A stretch of DNA of 64,000 nucleotides, from NCBI RefSeq assembly GCF_003254745.1, contig NZ_QKXH01000005.1, forward strand, positions 186,001 to 250,000, read 5' to 3'. Source of the DNA: Flavobacterium aquariorum. Its GTDB lineage: Bacteria; Bacteroidota; Bacteroidia; Flavobacteriales; Flavobacteriaceae. The position numbers and the translations under genes are program-made. Position 1 is the stretch's first letter. Every line of letters begins with the position of its first letter. The notes below the pieces were generated by a model, which had not been told where the DNA came from, did not search any database, and was given only the letters and a program-made list of their open reading frames with translations. Positions 38,197 through 47,158 of this stretch are shown here, piece after piece.

Positions 38197-38240
38197 AAAA
38201 AAGCAAAAGCGTAAATAAATTTTATGATTTTGCTTTTTTT
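38197..38240 (+). terminator. Terminator after the tRNA gene
   Basis: AAAAAAGCAAAA pairs with TTTTGCTTTTTTT around a 19-base loop, followed by Ts. Confidence 0.85.
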
Positions 38241-38279
38241 ATTTATATTTAAACCTAACCAAAGCTGCCAAATCTTTTT

Positions 38280-39095
38280 ATGGATTACATTGTACTAGTA
38301 GTTTTTACTTTTAGTCTTACTTTTTTTGTAGTAGTGGCTCTTCTGGTAGCTTTTTTTTGGTTTGTGGAATACTATTTTGGTTTGGTATTCGGAAGACCTC
38401 TTTTTGTTCATTTTTGTCCTTTTCCAAAGAAAATCAGCCCTAATGCACTTCATTTTTTAAATAATCAATTCCCGTTTTATGTTCGTTTGTCGGACAAAAA
38501 GAAAGTGTATTTTGAGCATAGAATAGCTTGTTTTTTGGATAGATACAAATTTGTCAGTCGTGAAAATTTTGTAATTACCGAAGATATAAAAGTTCATGTT
38601 GCCGCTACATTTACTATGTTGTCTTTTGGTATGCGAGAATATCTTTGCGATGTTTTTGATACAATAATCATTTATCCGTCAATCTACTTTTCTAGGATTT
38701 CGAAGGAATATCATAAGGGAGAATTTAATCCGAACACAAAAACAGTTGTTTTCTCTTGGGAAGATTTTCAATAGGGATTTGATATCTCTTCGGATAATTT
38801 AAATCTGGGAATCCATGAATTTGCCCATGTTTTGCATTATCAGGGATCACAAAGTAGTGACAGCAGCGGTGTATTGTTTTCGAGAATGTATGCCGTTATT
38901 AATGAAGAAGTGAGTGAGACTGCCTTCAGGGAGCAATTAATGCAATCCAATTATTTCAGAGTTTATGCATTTACCAACCAGTTTGAATTTCTGGCTGTGA
39001 TTTTAGAAAACTATTTTGAAACGCCTTTAGAGTTTAAAACGCGTTTTCCAGATTTGTATCAGAAAGTAGGTTTGATGTTGAATCAAAAGGCTTAA
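38280..39095 (+). pseudogene. MtfA-like zinc peptidase (M90) interrupted by an in-frame TAG
   Basis: One reading frame runs from ATG 38280 to the stop at 39093-39095, broken only by TAG at 38772-38774. Before the stop are an N-terminal membrane helix and the MtfA-type body (HRIACFLDRYKF, AATFTMLSFG, IIYPSIYF, FSWEDF). After it, in the same frame, come HEFAHVLHYQG with the HExxH zinc motif and a helical end. The stop removes the catalytic site, so the gene is probably dead unless the TAG is read through or is a sequencing error; the frame is otherwise perfect. MtfA-type proteins are zinc aminopeptidases, and in E. coli MtfA binds the Mlc repressor. Confidence 0.8.
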
Positions 39096-39128
39096 CTGTT
39101 TTTAGTTTTTCAAAGAAGAGTTTGTAAT

Positions 39129-39560
39129 TTACTTATAAGATAGTGGTCCCACAAAAAAATAACCTCTAAAATCAAAAGGTCTATTAGTGCTTTTAACAGT
39201 AGCTTCAATGATGATGTCGACTCTTTTTTTTGCGCGATTGACATCTTTTACCAAGAATTTTGTTTCGGACAGCTCAATCTTTATATCAATTACTTTAATT
39301 CTTTCTTCGTGTTGGTTCAACGATTGTTTCATCGTTTTTGAAATGATTTCTTTCAAAGTGTTTTCGTTCATCAGAAGATCAAAATCGATTTCCCAAATTT
39401 TAGAACCATAAGTTTCATCAAATTTACATTCGCCAAAAGTAGTGGTAGCCAAGAGTATAATTTGTTGGGCAATAGAATGTTCTAAAGACGTTTTTTCGAG
39501 TTCCTTTTTTTGGACAATGCTTCCAAAATCAATAGGTAATTTATAAAATGCTCCTTTCAT
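39129..39560 (-). CDS. tssE: T6SSiii baseplate protein TssE (gp25-like)
   Basis: This 143-residue protein has GPW/gp25 character: N-terminal LEHSIAQQIILLATTTFGEC followed by DETYGSKIWEID, the conserved region that nucleates sheath assembly in TssE/gp25. In T6SS, TssE bridges the baseplate to the TssBC sheath. It lies 3 bases after the stop of the preceding gene and is the last gene of a three-gene unit downstream of tssBC. It is somewhat divergent, so the call leans on context too. Confidence 0.8.
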   Translation of the reverse strand: MKGAFYKLPIDFGSIVQKKELEKTSLEHSIAQQIILLATTTFGECKFDETYGSKIWEIDFDLLMNENTLKEIISKTMKQSLNQHEERIKVIDIKIELSETKFLVKDVNRAKKRVDIIIEATVKSTNRPFDFRGYFFVGPLSYK

Positions 39561-39563
39561 ATA

Positions 39564-40277
39564 CTATAGATAAATGAGTTTGTCTGTTTTTCCTTTTAAG
39601 TCGGTTTGTATGGCTTTGGAGACTTTTTTTCTCTTTACGATATGCAATTTTACTTTTGGTGTAAGCTTCAAAAATTTCTCTCGGTAGAGTAGGTCTCCAA
39701 TCAGTTTTTTGCCACTGTTTTCATCAACAATGATAAAGTAACTAATTCCTTTTTGTATTTGAAGCGTATTAATGTCACCTGCAAAAAGTTGAATAGTTTG
39801 GTTGTCTTTCTCAAAAGTATAAGTGAGCTCTTCTGAATTGAGTTTTCTGTATTTTGAAATATCAAAAGTTTCTATTTCTTCCTTTAGAGGCTCGAACGGA
39901 ATGTTTTCGAATAAGAAATTCTTAGGCGCTAAAAATTTTAAACCTAGAAAACTCCAAATGCTTTTTTTAGTGGTTTGTTCTTTGAAAAAGAAAGTATCTC
40001 TAGTCACTTTATAGATTGCTTTTTCATTGGTTTTATCATCAGTGAGAATCATTTGGTAAGTAGGGATCTCAATTTCTGAAGGAGTATCCGAACCCGATAA
40101 ATGAGTTCTTAGATTAATCGTTCCTACTTCTTGCTCAGAGATAGTAATGCTAATCGTATGCTTTGTTAATGCAGTATCTGTTCGAACAATCACTTTTCCT
40201 TCTCCAGATCCGGCATAAAATACAGATCCGTCATTGTCTGTCAGCCCTAATGAAAGGTTCAATTGAGGAATTGGCAT
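39564..40277 (-). CDS. Uncharacterised T6SS-linked protein
   Basis: This 237-residue soluble protein has no signal peptide or membrane helix. It is mostly beta-rich: residues 1-60 (IPQLNLSLGLTDNDGSVFYAG) form strand-rich sequence and the C-terminal ~60 (YFIIVDENSGKKLIGDLLYREKFLKL) resemble an OB- or SH3-like unit. I do not recognise a family. It is immediately upstream of tssE (3-base gap) and downstream of a secreted protein gene, so it is probably co-expressed and may be a baseplate or sheath accessory protein. Confidence 0.6.
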   Translation of the reverse strand: MPIPQLNLSLGLTDNDGSVFYAGSGEGKVIVRTDTALTKHTISITISEQEVGTINLRTHLSGSDTPSEIEIPTYQMILTDDKTNEKAIYKVTRDTFFFKEQTTKKSIWSFLGLKFLAPKNFLFENIPFEPLKEEIETFDISKYRKLNSEELTYTFEKDNQTIQLFAGDINTLQIQKGISYFIIVDENSGKKLIGDLLYREKFLKLTPKVKLHIVKRKKVSKAIQTDLKGKTDKLIYL

Positions 40278-40335
40278 ATCTTTATGTGTTTAATTTTGAT
40301 AGGGTTTGTGGTGTTATAAAGGACAATAAAATGGA

Positions 40336-40869
40336 TTAATCATTTTTGACTTTATAATATTTAAAACAGGTTAAATACTCTCTTAATAGTTTGTTGTCAG
40401 CATCTGTAGGACTAAATTCATAATCTTTATTTAGAGTAAAAAGTCGAATCTTATTAATCATGTGACTTCTTATGATCTTAATTTCTCTGACGCTCAATTC
40501 TAAGACAACATTTCCTTCGCAATTTACTTTGAGCTTATTTTTTAAGCTTAAGATTTCGCCGTTTTCAAAATAAAGTTCCAAAGGTTGTTCTTGTTTGACA
40601 CAGGTATTATCCGTGAATATTTTGAAATACAAAAAAATATTCCCTTTTCTTTTTCCAAGCTGCAGTGTTGCATATTCATAACTCTCATTATAAACTCTTA
40701 AAAAAATAGGAGGGACACTCGCAAAATGTTTACCGTCGAGTAACAACTCATTTTGGGTTATAGGACAATTGATACCGTCTAAGGGGTGACTCTTTTTCTT
40801 TTTTTGAGCAGATACCCCAGAAAAAGTAATCATTGCAATTAAAAGTAAAATTTTATGGGACAGTTTCAT
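40336..40869 (-). CDS. Secreted protein of unknown function in the T6SS locus
   Basis: This 177-residue protein has a signal peptide (cleavage near GVSAQ) followed by a Lys-rich patch and a beta-rich body with two cysteines in the middle (NTCVKQ, KVNCEGN). No family is recognised. It starts the unit that ends with tssE and follows the tssBC terminator. A periplasmic role linked to T6SS is inferred from position only. Confidence 0.6.
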   Translation of the reverse strand: MKLSHKILLLIAMITFSGVSAQKKKKSHPLDGINCPITQNELLLDGKHFASVPPIFLRVYNESYEYATLQLGKRKGNIFLYFKIFTDNTCVKQEQPLELYFENGEILSLKNKLKVNCEGNVVLELSVREIKIIRSHMINKIRLFTLNKDYEFSPTDADNKLLREYLTCFKYYKVKND

Positions 40870-40913
40870 TGGTTTTTGATTATAGCATTTGATTTTCTAT
40901 GAAATGGGTTTTA

Positions 40914-40948
40914 AAAAAAGGAAACACAATAATTGTGTTCCCTTTTTT
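40914..40948 (-). terminator. Terminator of tssBC
   Basis: AAAAAAGGAAACACAAT pairs with ATTGTGTTCCCTTTTTT with one mismatch. On the minus strand it lies directly after the tssC stop and ends in a T run. Confidence 0.9.
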
Positions 40949-40966
40949 GTGGATTATTTCAAACGA

Positions 40967-42343
40967 TTATTTTTGTTCGTAATCTGTATCCCATTCTGTT
41001 CCGTCATCACCTTTATGACCATCCATTTTAATTAGGAAGTTCTTTGCAGGGAAATAAGGTTTCATGTGAATGTCTACATAGATTCTATCTTTTTGGATAG
41101 GATCTTGCTCAAAACGACGAATTTCAAAATTCTCGATCAATTTGTCTGGACCAGTAATTCCGTCTAGGAAACTTACGATTTGTCCCATGATTTCTTTACG
41201 AGTTTTTGCTGTGAAATTCTCAAAAGCACGACGGTTAAGGAAATCCATTAATACTTTAGTCACATAGTCAAATACACGAACTACTGAATAGGTTTGTAAT
41301 CCTAAGTTGTCTCCGCTAAACAATGTTTTAGCCGAAAACGCCATTACTTTACCATACTCATTTACCATAGGAACCAATCCCATGTTTTCTAGATTGGCAA
41401 TTTCACTTTTCTTAAGATCAAATTTAACACCGTCCACTTCGTTGATACCACCAAATTTCTTACCGGCAGTAACTTGTGACATTAATGTTTTGTAAATTTT
41501 ACCGGCAAGAGCTGCAGATGGAGCGATAAATAAATCTTCGCCTTCTCCAATTTGCTCAAAACGGCCACGTCCTACTAACCAATTGCAGGTCATAATGACA
41601 TTAGAACGGTACACATCACCACCTGTTAAGTTGGCAGCGTCAAACATTTCCATTACATCATCCGGTTCATCAAGGTGTTCAAAATCGGTAACAAGCATTA
41701 CTTTGTTTTCGTGTGCTATTTTAGCCCATTTTTCAACTACTTTATTTGATCCTAAATAACCAGGAATAACAACAATACCGTAGTTATTTTTCAAATCCAA
41801 ACGATCGTAGTTATCCACCAATTCAGAATGAATTGAATCGATAAAACGAGTGTTGTCAAGGTCTTTCAGCTGCTCTATATCGGCATTTACGATAGTTACG
41901 TTTTTTACTTTATCGGTTTCAGTGTTTTTGTAAAACAAAGATAATGTTCGATAAGCTGCTTCAATTTCTCTAGTTTCTTCAACCGCTTTTGCAAGATTCT
42001 TTTTAAGCAATGCTTCAGATTCTTTACTTTTATCTTCGCATTGAGCAACCATGTCAGTCAGTGCTTCATTGTTATTCAAAACGGCAACCCATAATTCAAG
42101 GGTTTTCATCAAAGTTTCTCTTTCTTTGGCTTTACTGATTTCTCCCAAGAAAATTTTTCTTCTTGCTTTTCTATCAGGATTTAAGTTTTGAGTCCCTTCA
42201 ATAGACATTTCCAATAAATCGAAACCTCCGTATTTGGCTAATTTCTCAACACTTTTTTCTATTGATCCGGCAACTTTACGTTCCATTACTGCAACATCCC
42301 CATCATTATCCTGAAATGCTCCTTTTGTAGTATTCTCTTTCAT
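40967..42343 (-). CDS. tssC: T6SS contractile sheath large subunit TssC (VipB)
   Basis: This 458-residue protein makes the sheath with TssB. Recognisable parts include an N-terminal KLAKYGGFDLLEMSIEGT, the middle IVVIPGYLGSNKVVEKWA and AMFDAANLTGGDVYRSNVI-like segment, and a C-terminal FDYVTKVLMDFLNRRAFENF. This is the Bacteroidota form of TssC (DUF5458 type in my memory). It follows tssB by 10 bases and has its own terminator. Confidence 0.88.
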   Translation of the reverse strand: MKENTTKGAFQDNDGDVAVMERKVAGSIEKSVEKLAKYGGFDLLEMSIEGTQNLNPDRKARRKIFLGEISKAKERETLMKTLELWVAVLNNNEALTDMVAQCEDKSKESEALLKKNLAKAVEETREIEAAYRTLSLFYKNTETDKVKNVTIVNADIEQLKDLDNTRFIDSIHSELVDNYDRLDLKNNYGIVVIPGYLGSNKVVEKWAKIAHENKVMLVTDFEHLDEPDDVMEMFDAANLTGGDVYRSNVIMTCNWLVGRGRFEQIGEGEDLFIAPSAALAGKIYKTLMSQVTAGKKFGGINEVDGVKFDLKKSEIANLENMGLVPMVNEYGKVMAFSAKTLFSGDNLGLQTYSVVRVFDYVTKVLMDFLNRRAFENFTAKTRKEIMGQIVSFLDGITGPDKLIENFEIRRFEQDPIQKDRIYVDIHMKPYFPAKNFLIKMDGHKGDDGTEWDTDYEQK

Positions 42344-42353
42344 ATCTCTTAAA

Positions 42354-42803
42354 CTATTTGTTGTCTTTTAATTCATTAATTAATCCACCTAAGCTTTCTA
42401 ATAATGCTTTTTTTGCATCACCATCTTCCAGAGCCGCTTTCAAAATTTTATTCGTTTTCAACTGGCGAATAATTTTTTGGTACTGATCTTTCTCAGTTTC
42501 TAAGTCAGATAAGAAAGTACTTTGAGAAGTAATTCCTTTTACGCCAAAATCTCCAAGATTTTTGAATTTCAACGCTTCAGTTTTGGTTGCTCCTTCAGCA
42601 TTTTCGAAGTTTACTTTTACTTCTGGTTTAAAGTGTTCGAAAGCTTTTTCGATACTTGTAATACCTTCAACCAATTCTGGTTTTACAGGTGTGTCAATAG
42701 TAAGTTTTTGTGCGATAAGGGTTCTGTTTTGAGGGATTGCACTGATTGCTTCATCAGCGTCTAATTTTACCTCATTCCCTCCGATTCCATAATTTGTTAA
42801 CAT
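42354..42803 (-). CDS. tssB: T6SS contractile sheath small subunit TssB (VipA)
   Basis: This 149-residue protein is mostly helical, with a conserved-looking TIDTPVKPELVEGITSIEKAFEHFKPEVKV segment and an FKNLGDFG motif (equivalent to F-x-x-L-x-D-F in TssB). It pairs with TssC to form the contractile tube sheath. It is the first gene of the tssBC unit and directly follows the variable immunity region. Confidence 0.88.
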   Translation of the reverse strand: MLTNYGIGGNEVKLDADEAISAIPQNRTLIAQKLTIDTPVKPELVEGITSIEKAFEHFKPEVKVNFENAEGATKTEALKFKNLGDFGVKGITSQSTFLSDLETEKDQYQKIIRQLKTNKILKAALEDGDAKKALLESLGGLINELKDNK

Positions 42804-43150
42804 AATTTTCGTTTTTAAATGAATGTTCGTTTTTTACTTTTTTAATGATTTATTGATTTATATTTTTTGCTATACAATAGCGTGTTTTTCCTTATGTTAT
42901 GTTTTTGGATTTTTTTTGGGCATGAGTATCTCCCTCGAGCTTTTGGCTCGACACTAAGGTTTTGCAAATTGTGGTATTTTGCCTTAGACTTTTATTTTAA
43001 ATGTTTCTTAGAGAAACGTTTCTTTTTGTTTGGAGTCTTTTAAGGACTGTTGTGTTTATTCTCCTTGTGGCCGAAAATTGTGCATTCTCACTATTGGGTT
43101 AAAAAAGATTTTCCTTTAAGTTTGTTTTTGAATATTTGAGTAATTCGTTT
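42804..43150 (-). repeat. Intergenic region with decayed repeat copy A
   Basis: This 347-base spacer separates the last immunity-like gene from tssB. Bases ~43030-43100 are a degenerate copy of the repeat found after the other genes (TTTTAAGGACTGT, then TTGTGG, then CTATTGGGTT). A piece of the other end (CAATAGCGTG at ~42875) lies nearby in a different order. It also holds two small hairpins, TCGAGC/GCTCGA near 42937 and GTTTCT/AGAAAC near 43005. The tssB promoter is presumably here but was not clearly seen. Confidence 0.5.
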
Positions 43151-44047
43151 CTATATTTTAGTATCTAATATTTCGTATTTTGCTAAATGTTTTGACTGTC
43201 TTTCTATCTCATTATCAAAAAACTGACAAAATGATTCATTGTTGTACTTACCAAACTCCTCAAAATAGTTACACATGTCATTTAAAAAATATTCTGTTTT
43301 TTCTTTGACTAGTTCATCTGTATTCTCATCAAAGCCTATAACGGTACAGTATGAAGGAGAAGGAAATTGACTCGGTTCCGGTATTTCTATGTCAAGTATC
43401 ATCAATTCATACAATTCATTAAGGTTTTTTTGAGATAATGTCATTTCTTTTTTAATGGATTCGCTTTTGATATATTTTATCATTTCCCAATAGTTTCCGT
43501 CATACATATTCATTCCAATGCTAATAACAATTTCTCCTTTTTCTAGAACCGGAATTTCTACACTTACTAATTTTTCAATCTCTTTCATCTGTTCGTTGTA
43601 ATCTACTCCGTCTTTTAGGTTGGTTGTGTAGAGTACAATGTATGATTTAGTATCTTCAATTTCCTTTTTATATTCGTTGCAGCTAAGGTTGTGTACAGTA
43701 TATAAATCTGTTGTCTTTTCAAGATTTGTAGCTTGAAAATTTATTTCAGAAGAACTAATACCTCTTATAATAACATCTTTCTGATTATACATTTTGCCAT
43801 TTACTATATGTGTCTTGTCCTTAAAGGAGTAAAAAAAATTTACATCGTCATTGTCTGTAAAATTCTGATCAACAGTAAATTGCTTATTCATAATTGGAGC
43901 ATATTCTTTGTTGTTGTAAAGGATGGAATGTAGCTCTCCTTCTTCACCCAATTTGTATAATATGTGCATATTATACTTGTAATTAATAAATTGGCAATAT
44001 GATGCGTTTGCTAAAATTAAAATGGTAAATAATAGTAATTTTTTCAT
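43151..44047 (-). CDS. Secreted protein, candidate immunity protein
   Basis: This 298-residue protein has a signal peptide (MKKLLLFTILILANASYC) and no lipobox. The body is mixed alpha/beta with no recognised family. It is the last of six consecutive minus-strand secreted genes between the effector and tssB and is followed by decayed repeat copy A. Half copy B lies upstream of it with no toxin fragment between. An immunity role comes only from position and export. Confidence 0.45.
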   Translation of the reverse strand: MKKLLLFTILILANASYCQFINYKYNMHILYKLGEEGELHSILYNNKEYAPIMNKQFTVDQNFTDNDDVNFFYSFKDKTHIVNGKMYNQKDVIIRGISSSEINFQATNLEKTTDLYTVHNLSCNEYKKEIEDTKSYIVLYTTNLKDGVDYNEQMKEIEKLVSVEIPVLEKGEIVISIGMNMYDGNYWEMIKYIKSESIKKEMTLSQKNLNELYELMILDIEIPEPSQFPSPSYCTVIGFDENTDELVKEKTEYFLNDMCNYFEEFGKYNNESFCQFFDNEIERQSKHLAKYEILDTKI

Positions 44048-44057
44048 GTTTGTGAAC

Positions 44058-44165
44058 TGTTTTTTTAATATTCCAATGAATTTTTTATGTTTTGAACCCT
44101 TAAAGGAGGAGTTATGTTTATGTTCTTTGTGGGCACGGATTGCAAATCCGCGCTATCGGGGTTGC
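44058..44165 (-). repeat. Intergenic repeat copy B (shortened)
   Basis: This copy holds about the stop-proximal half of the ~170-base element: TTCTTTGTGGGCACGG, then the hairpin CGGATT-gca-AATCCG, then GCGCTATCGGG. A second partial unit (TTGCAAATTAGAGCTATG) follows in tandem. It lies between the stop of the gene at 44183 and the start of the gene at 44047. Confidence 0.8.
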
Positions 44166-44182
44166 AAATTAGAGCTATGAGA

Positions 44183-44755
44183 CTATTTTATTAATTTTAT
44201 TAATAATTCTTGTGTAACTCCTTCAAATTGTATTTTACCGAAATCTTTAATTGCTTTCATTTTGTTAGGAATTAATTTATCTGGATCACTACGGCTTGTA
44301 TAAGCTTCACTATATTTATGCATCACAATTTCATTAGTTTTTTCATCAAATCTAAAAGTGGTATATGAATTAACGAAAAGAAAGTCTTTACAATAGACTT
44401 GCTCAATTGTGAAATAATTATTTTTAACTACAATTTTTTGAAATCCATCTGCAGGGCAATTATCATCATATTTAAAAACTATATTTTTATTTGATTTAAC
44501 TTCTATAAATTCATTTTCAACTTTCTTTAAAATAATTATTTGTAATGAATTATGTTGTGTGTTTTCTTTGTTTGCTTTTTTTTCTAATGCTAAAATTTTA
44601 AAAGCTTGATCTTTCCAATTTAGTATAGCACTATCCAGAATATACATACCAGCAGGTATATTAAAACCCAAAGTTTGTTTTTGATCTGATTTGTTTTGCC
44701 CAAAACAAGAGTTAAGAGATAAGATGCAAAAGAAGAATATTATTATTTTTTTCAT
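44183..44755 (-). CDS. Lipoprotein, paralogue of the C-terminal domain of the SH3 lipoprotein
   Basis: This 190-residue protein has a lipoprotein signal (lipobox LNSC). From about residue 90 it aligns with the end of the protein encoded at 45657-46964: both have NCP-DGFQ, VVK-N-FTIEQ, a following cysteine, YTTF, and a DPDK/NPDK-IP segment. The shared domain is unnamed to me. It is paired with an SH3-like gene just upstream (5-base gap). Candidate periplasmic immunity protein. Confidence 0.55.
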   Translation of the reverse strand: MKKIIIFFFCILSLNSCFGQNKSDQKQTLGFNIPAGMYILDSAILNWKDQAFKILALEKKANKENTQHNSLQIIILKKVENEFIEVKSNKNIVFKYDDNCPADGFQKIVVKNNYFTIEQVYCKDFLFVNSYTTFRFDEKTNEIVMHKYSEAYTSRSDPDKLIPNKMKAIKDFGKIQFEGVTQELLIKLIK

Positions 44756-44760
44756 TTTTT

Positions 44761-45369
44761 TTACATTAAAAGATTAAGATATACCAAAAGATTATTTTTT
44801 TCTCTCCATTTTATCCAATACTCTTTATTCAGAGTAGTGTTTTTAATATTTAACCAATCGTCTTTAATTTCAATTACTTCAATTTCATCGTCTGGTTGTA
44901 AGTTTTTAATATTAATTGCTTTTCCATTCACTTTATCAAACAATGGATTTAAGCGTATGTTCTTATTTTCAATACTAGTTACTTGATTTTTTAAAAAATC
45001 ATACCAGTCATAATACAAATATTTTGGAGTAGGCTTTATATATGCATATTTACCATTAGAAATAGCAATTTTATAGTATTTGCTATTTTTTTCTAAGCAA
45101 ACAAAAAATTGGATACCATAATCAGGTTTGTTTAAGATAGGAATTATATCCTTTCCGATTTTTGCTTGATTAGTTTTTATGATTTTACATGAACTATCAT
45201 TATATAAGGCAATTTTTTCATTTGGATTTACTAATTGTACTAATCCAATACCTAGTTCTTTTATTAAATTGTCATTTTGATATTCTAATCGCGTTTCCTT
45301 CTTTTGAGCATTACAGTGTATTACTTGAAATAAGAAAAAGATGATACTAAATAATTTTGCTTTTTTCAT
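44761..45369 (-). CDS. Secreted SH3-like domain protein
   Basis: This 202-residue protein has a signal peptide (cleavage near CNAQ). The C-terminal half holds an SH3-like unit with NIRLNPLFDKV and LQPDDEIEVIEIKDDWLNIK, a pattern found in bacterial SH3 (SH3_3) domains that bind cell-wall peptides. The frame stays open upstream of the ATG for 37 codons to the edge of repeat C, so an N-terminal extension, or a fused remnant of an older gene, is possible. Together with the next gene it mirrors the domain order of the fused protein at 45657. Confidence 0.55.
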   Translation of the reverse strand: MKKAKLFSIIFFLFQVIHCNAQKKETRLEYQNDNLIKELGIGLVQLVNPNEKIALYNDSSCKIIKTNQAKIGKDIIPILNKPDYGIQFFVCLEKNSKYYKIAISNGKYAYIKPTPKYLYYDWYDFLKNQVTSIENKNIRLNPLFDKVNGKAINIKNLQPDDEIEVIEIKDDWLNIKNTTLNKEYWIKWREKNNLLVYLNLLM

Positions 45370-45469
45370 ATTACTATTTATCTTAAACTTAGATGAAATA
45401 TGATCTTGGTTCTTTTCTAATTCTTGATCTATATACTTAATTTCTTTTTTAAAACAATTGACTTTACTA

Positions 45470-45646
45470 CTTTGGTAAAACCATAGCGTATCTTGTTTAT
45501 TACGACACGCTATTGTTTACCTTTATGAGCTATTTTTTTGTTTTTCTAAATGTCAATGAACTTTTGTTTTGTATTCAGAATCCCTTGAGGATTGTTTCGT
45601 CTATGTTCTTTGTGGGCATGGATTGCAAATCCGCGCTATCGGGTTA
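45470..45646 (-). repeat. Intergenic repeat copy C (full length)
   Basis: The core starts at CATAGCG (45482) with the inverted partner CGCTATTG 27 bases on, runs through TGTCAATGAACTTT and GAATCCC, and ends with the hairpin GGATT-gca-AATCC and GCGCTATCGGG at 45645. It lies 10 bases beyond the stop codon of the gene at 45657. Confidence 0.9.
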
Positions 45647-45656
45647 ATGATGGTGA

Positions 45657-46964
45657 TTATTTTTTATCCACCACTTTGATTGTTTTTGAATTAAAATTTT
45701 CAAATAAAACTGTCCCGAAATTTTTGTTTGAAAGTATAGTATCTGGTATTTCTTTATCTGGGTTTTTTCTGTCTGAAAAAGATTGTCCAAATTTATGAAG
45801 CACTATTTGATTTGTACTTCTATCGTATTTAAAGGTTGTGTATTCATCAATAAGATACCAGCCTCCACAAGTGTTTTGCTCAATGGTGAAAAAATTATCT
45901 TTTACTACTAAGTTTTGAAATCCATCCGAAGGGCAATTTGATATAGTCGTATAAATTATATCTAAATTTTTATACACCAAATAATCGTTATTCCCTTTGT
46001 TTAGTAATATGCAAACAGGAGAATTCATTGTAATATCAGTTTCGGAATTAGTAGCTACTTGTTTAGGCTCAAAAATTAATAACTCATCTTCTTTTCCATC
46101 TTGATTTAAATCACATTTTTTTTCGATGCTTATCACATATCCCTTATTTTGAAGATCTTTTTTGAAAGTGTTGATGTTGTAAAGATTAGAATTGTTTTCT
46201 TCTTTAACTCTAACTCTACTTTTATGTACGTAACCTGTTTTTCCTGTTTTAGTTTTTATATACCACCAATCACCTAGACTTTCTATTATTTTAATCTCTT
46301 CACCTGAGATTAGTTTGTCAATAATTTTTGAAGAAGAATTTTTATCTGCTCTTAAATTAGTATAGCCATCTTTATCAAAGATTTCAAATTTATTTTGTTT
46401 GTTTTTGGATACATTTTCAGGAACAGTGCTTCGTTCTTTCTTGATTTTTTCAAAAACTAACATTGCTTTATTCCTCATAGATTCATCAAGGACAAGATTT
46501 AATTTTTGAGGATATTTTAAATCTTCTTTATCAAAATAAAAGCTCCAAAATGAGTTTATTTTGTTTTCGTCTAATTTATTTAGCAATAGAACAAACTCTT
46601 TATCTGTTTCAATTATATTTTGTAAGTTTTTATGGAAATAATTAACGCCATCAGCTTCCCATTTACCATTAACAGCAATATTGACAATCTTTGTTTTGTA
46701 GCTATTATACTTCGATTGAGACACTAACTTGAAGAAATAATCTATATATTCATTAGCACTATCATAAAAGATATTAGGTTTATCTAACTTGTCATTCCAT
46801 CCAAAAGTTGCTTTAAAATTTTCGAAATTTTCTGGAAATTTCTCTAAAAAAACTTTTTCGTCTTTGGCTATATATGCTTTTCTAAACAACTTAGTGCTAT
46901 CGATATCTTGTGCTTTATTATTACATGAAACTAGTAATAGTAATAAAATAAAAAATTTATTCAT
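45657..46964 (-). CDS. Lipoprotein with SH3 domain, candidate immunity protein
   Basis: This 435-residue lipoprotein (lipobox LLVSC, C14) has three parts: a helical N-terminal ~190 residues, an SH3_3 domain at about 200-260 (GYTNLRADKNSSSKII, then WWYIKTKTGKTGYVH) and a C-terminal domain of ~130 residues shared with the gene at 44183. The N-terminal helical part is not recognised. SH3 domains in periplasmic proteins often bind peptidoglycan peptides, which would suit protection against a wall-degrading toxin. That is inference. Confidence 0.55.
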   Translation of the reverse strand: MNKFFILLLLLVSCNNKAQDIDSTKLFRKAYIAKDEKVFLEKFPENFENFKATFGWNDKLDKPNIFYDSANEYIDYFFKLVSQSKYNSYKTKIVNIAVNGKWEADGVNYFHKNLQNIIETDKEFVLLLNKLDENKINSFWSFYFDKEDLKYPQKLNLVLDESMRNKAMLVFEKIKKERSTVPENVSKNKQNKFEIFDKDGYTNLRADKNSSSKIIDKLISGEEIKIIESLGDWWYIKTKTGKTGYVHKSRVRVKEENNSNLYNINTFKKDLQNKGYVISIEKKCDLNQDGKEDELLIFEPKQVATNSETDITMNSPVCILLNKGNNDYLVYKNLDIIYTTISNCPSDGFQNLVVKDNFFTIEQNTCGGWYLIDEYTTFKYDRSTNQIVLHKFGQSFSDRKNPDKEIPDTILSNKNFGTVLFENFNSKTIKVVDKK

Positions 46965-47025
46965 AATTTGCTGTTATTATAATTTCTACTCTTTCTATTC
47001 CCTTAAGTGTTACATAATCATTTAT

Positions 47026-47151
47026 TTATTTTAGTTTTGGCTTGCTTGCTTCAACAAAATCTTCTGATTTGCTAGAATCGATCAATAAGCAATATTCAGT
47101 ATCTGAAGCGTAATTTCCAGAATGTATCAAAATTGCTCTTGATTCAGGGTT
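47026..47151 (-). pseudogene. Orphan C-terminal fragment (DUF5675-like)
   Basis: The minus strand encodes about 41 residues (NPESRAILIHSGNYASDTEY then CLLIDSS...) ending at TAA 47026-47028, with a stop just upstream and no start. The ILIH-x-GN-x3-DTE-x-CLL pattern resembles the conserved core of DUF5675 proteins as I remember them. It begins right after repeat D and ends 61 bases before the next gene start. Confidence 0.5.
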
Positions 47152-47158
47152 CTATTGT

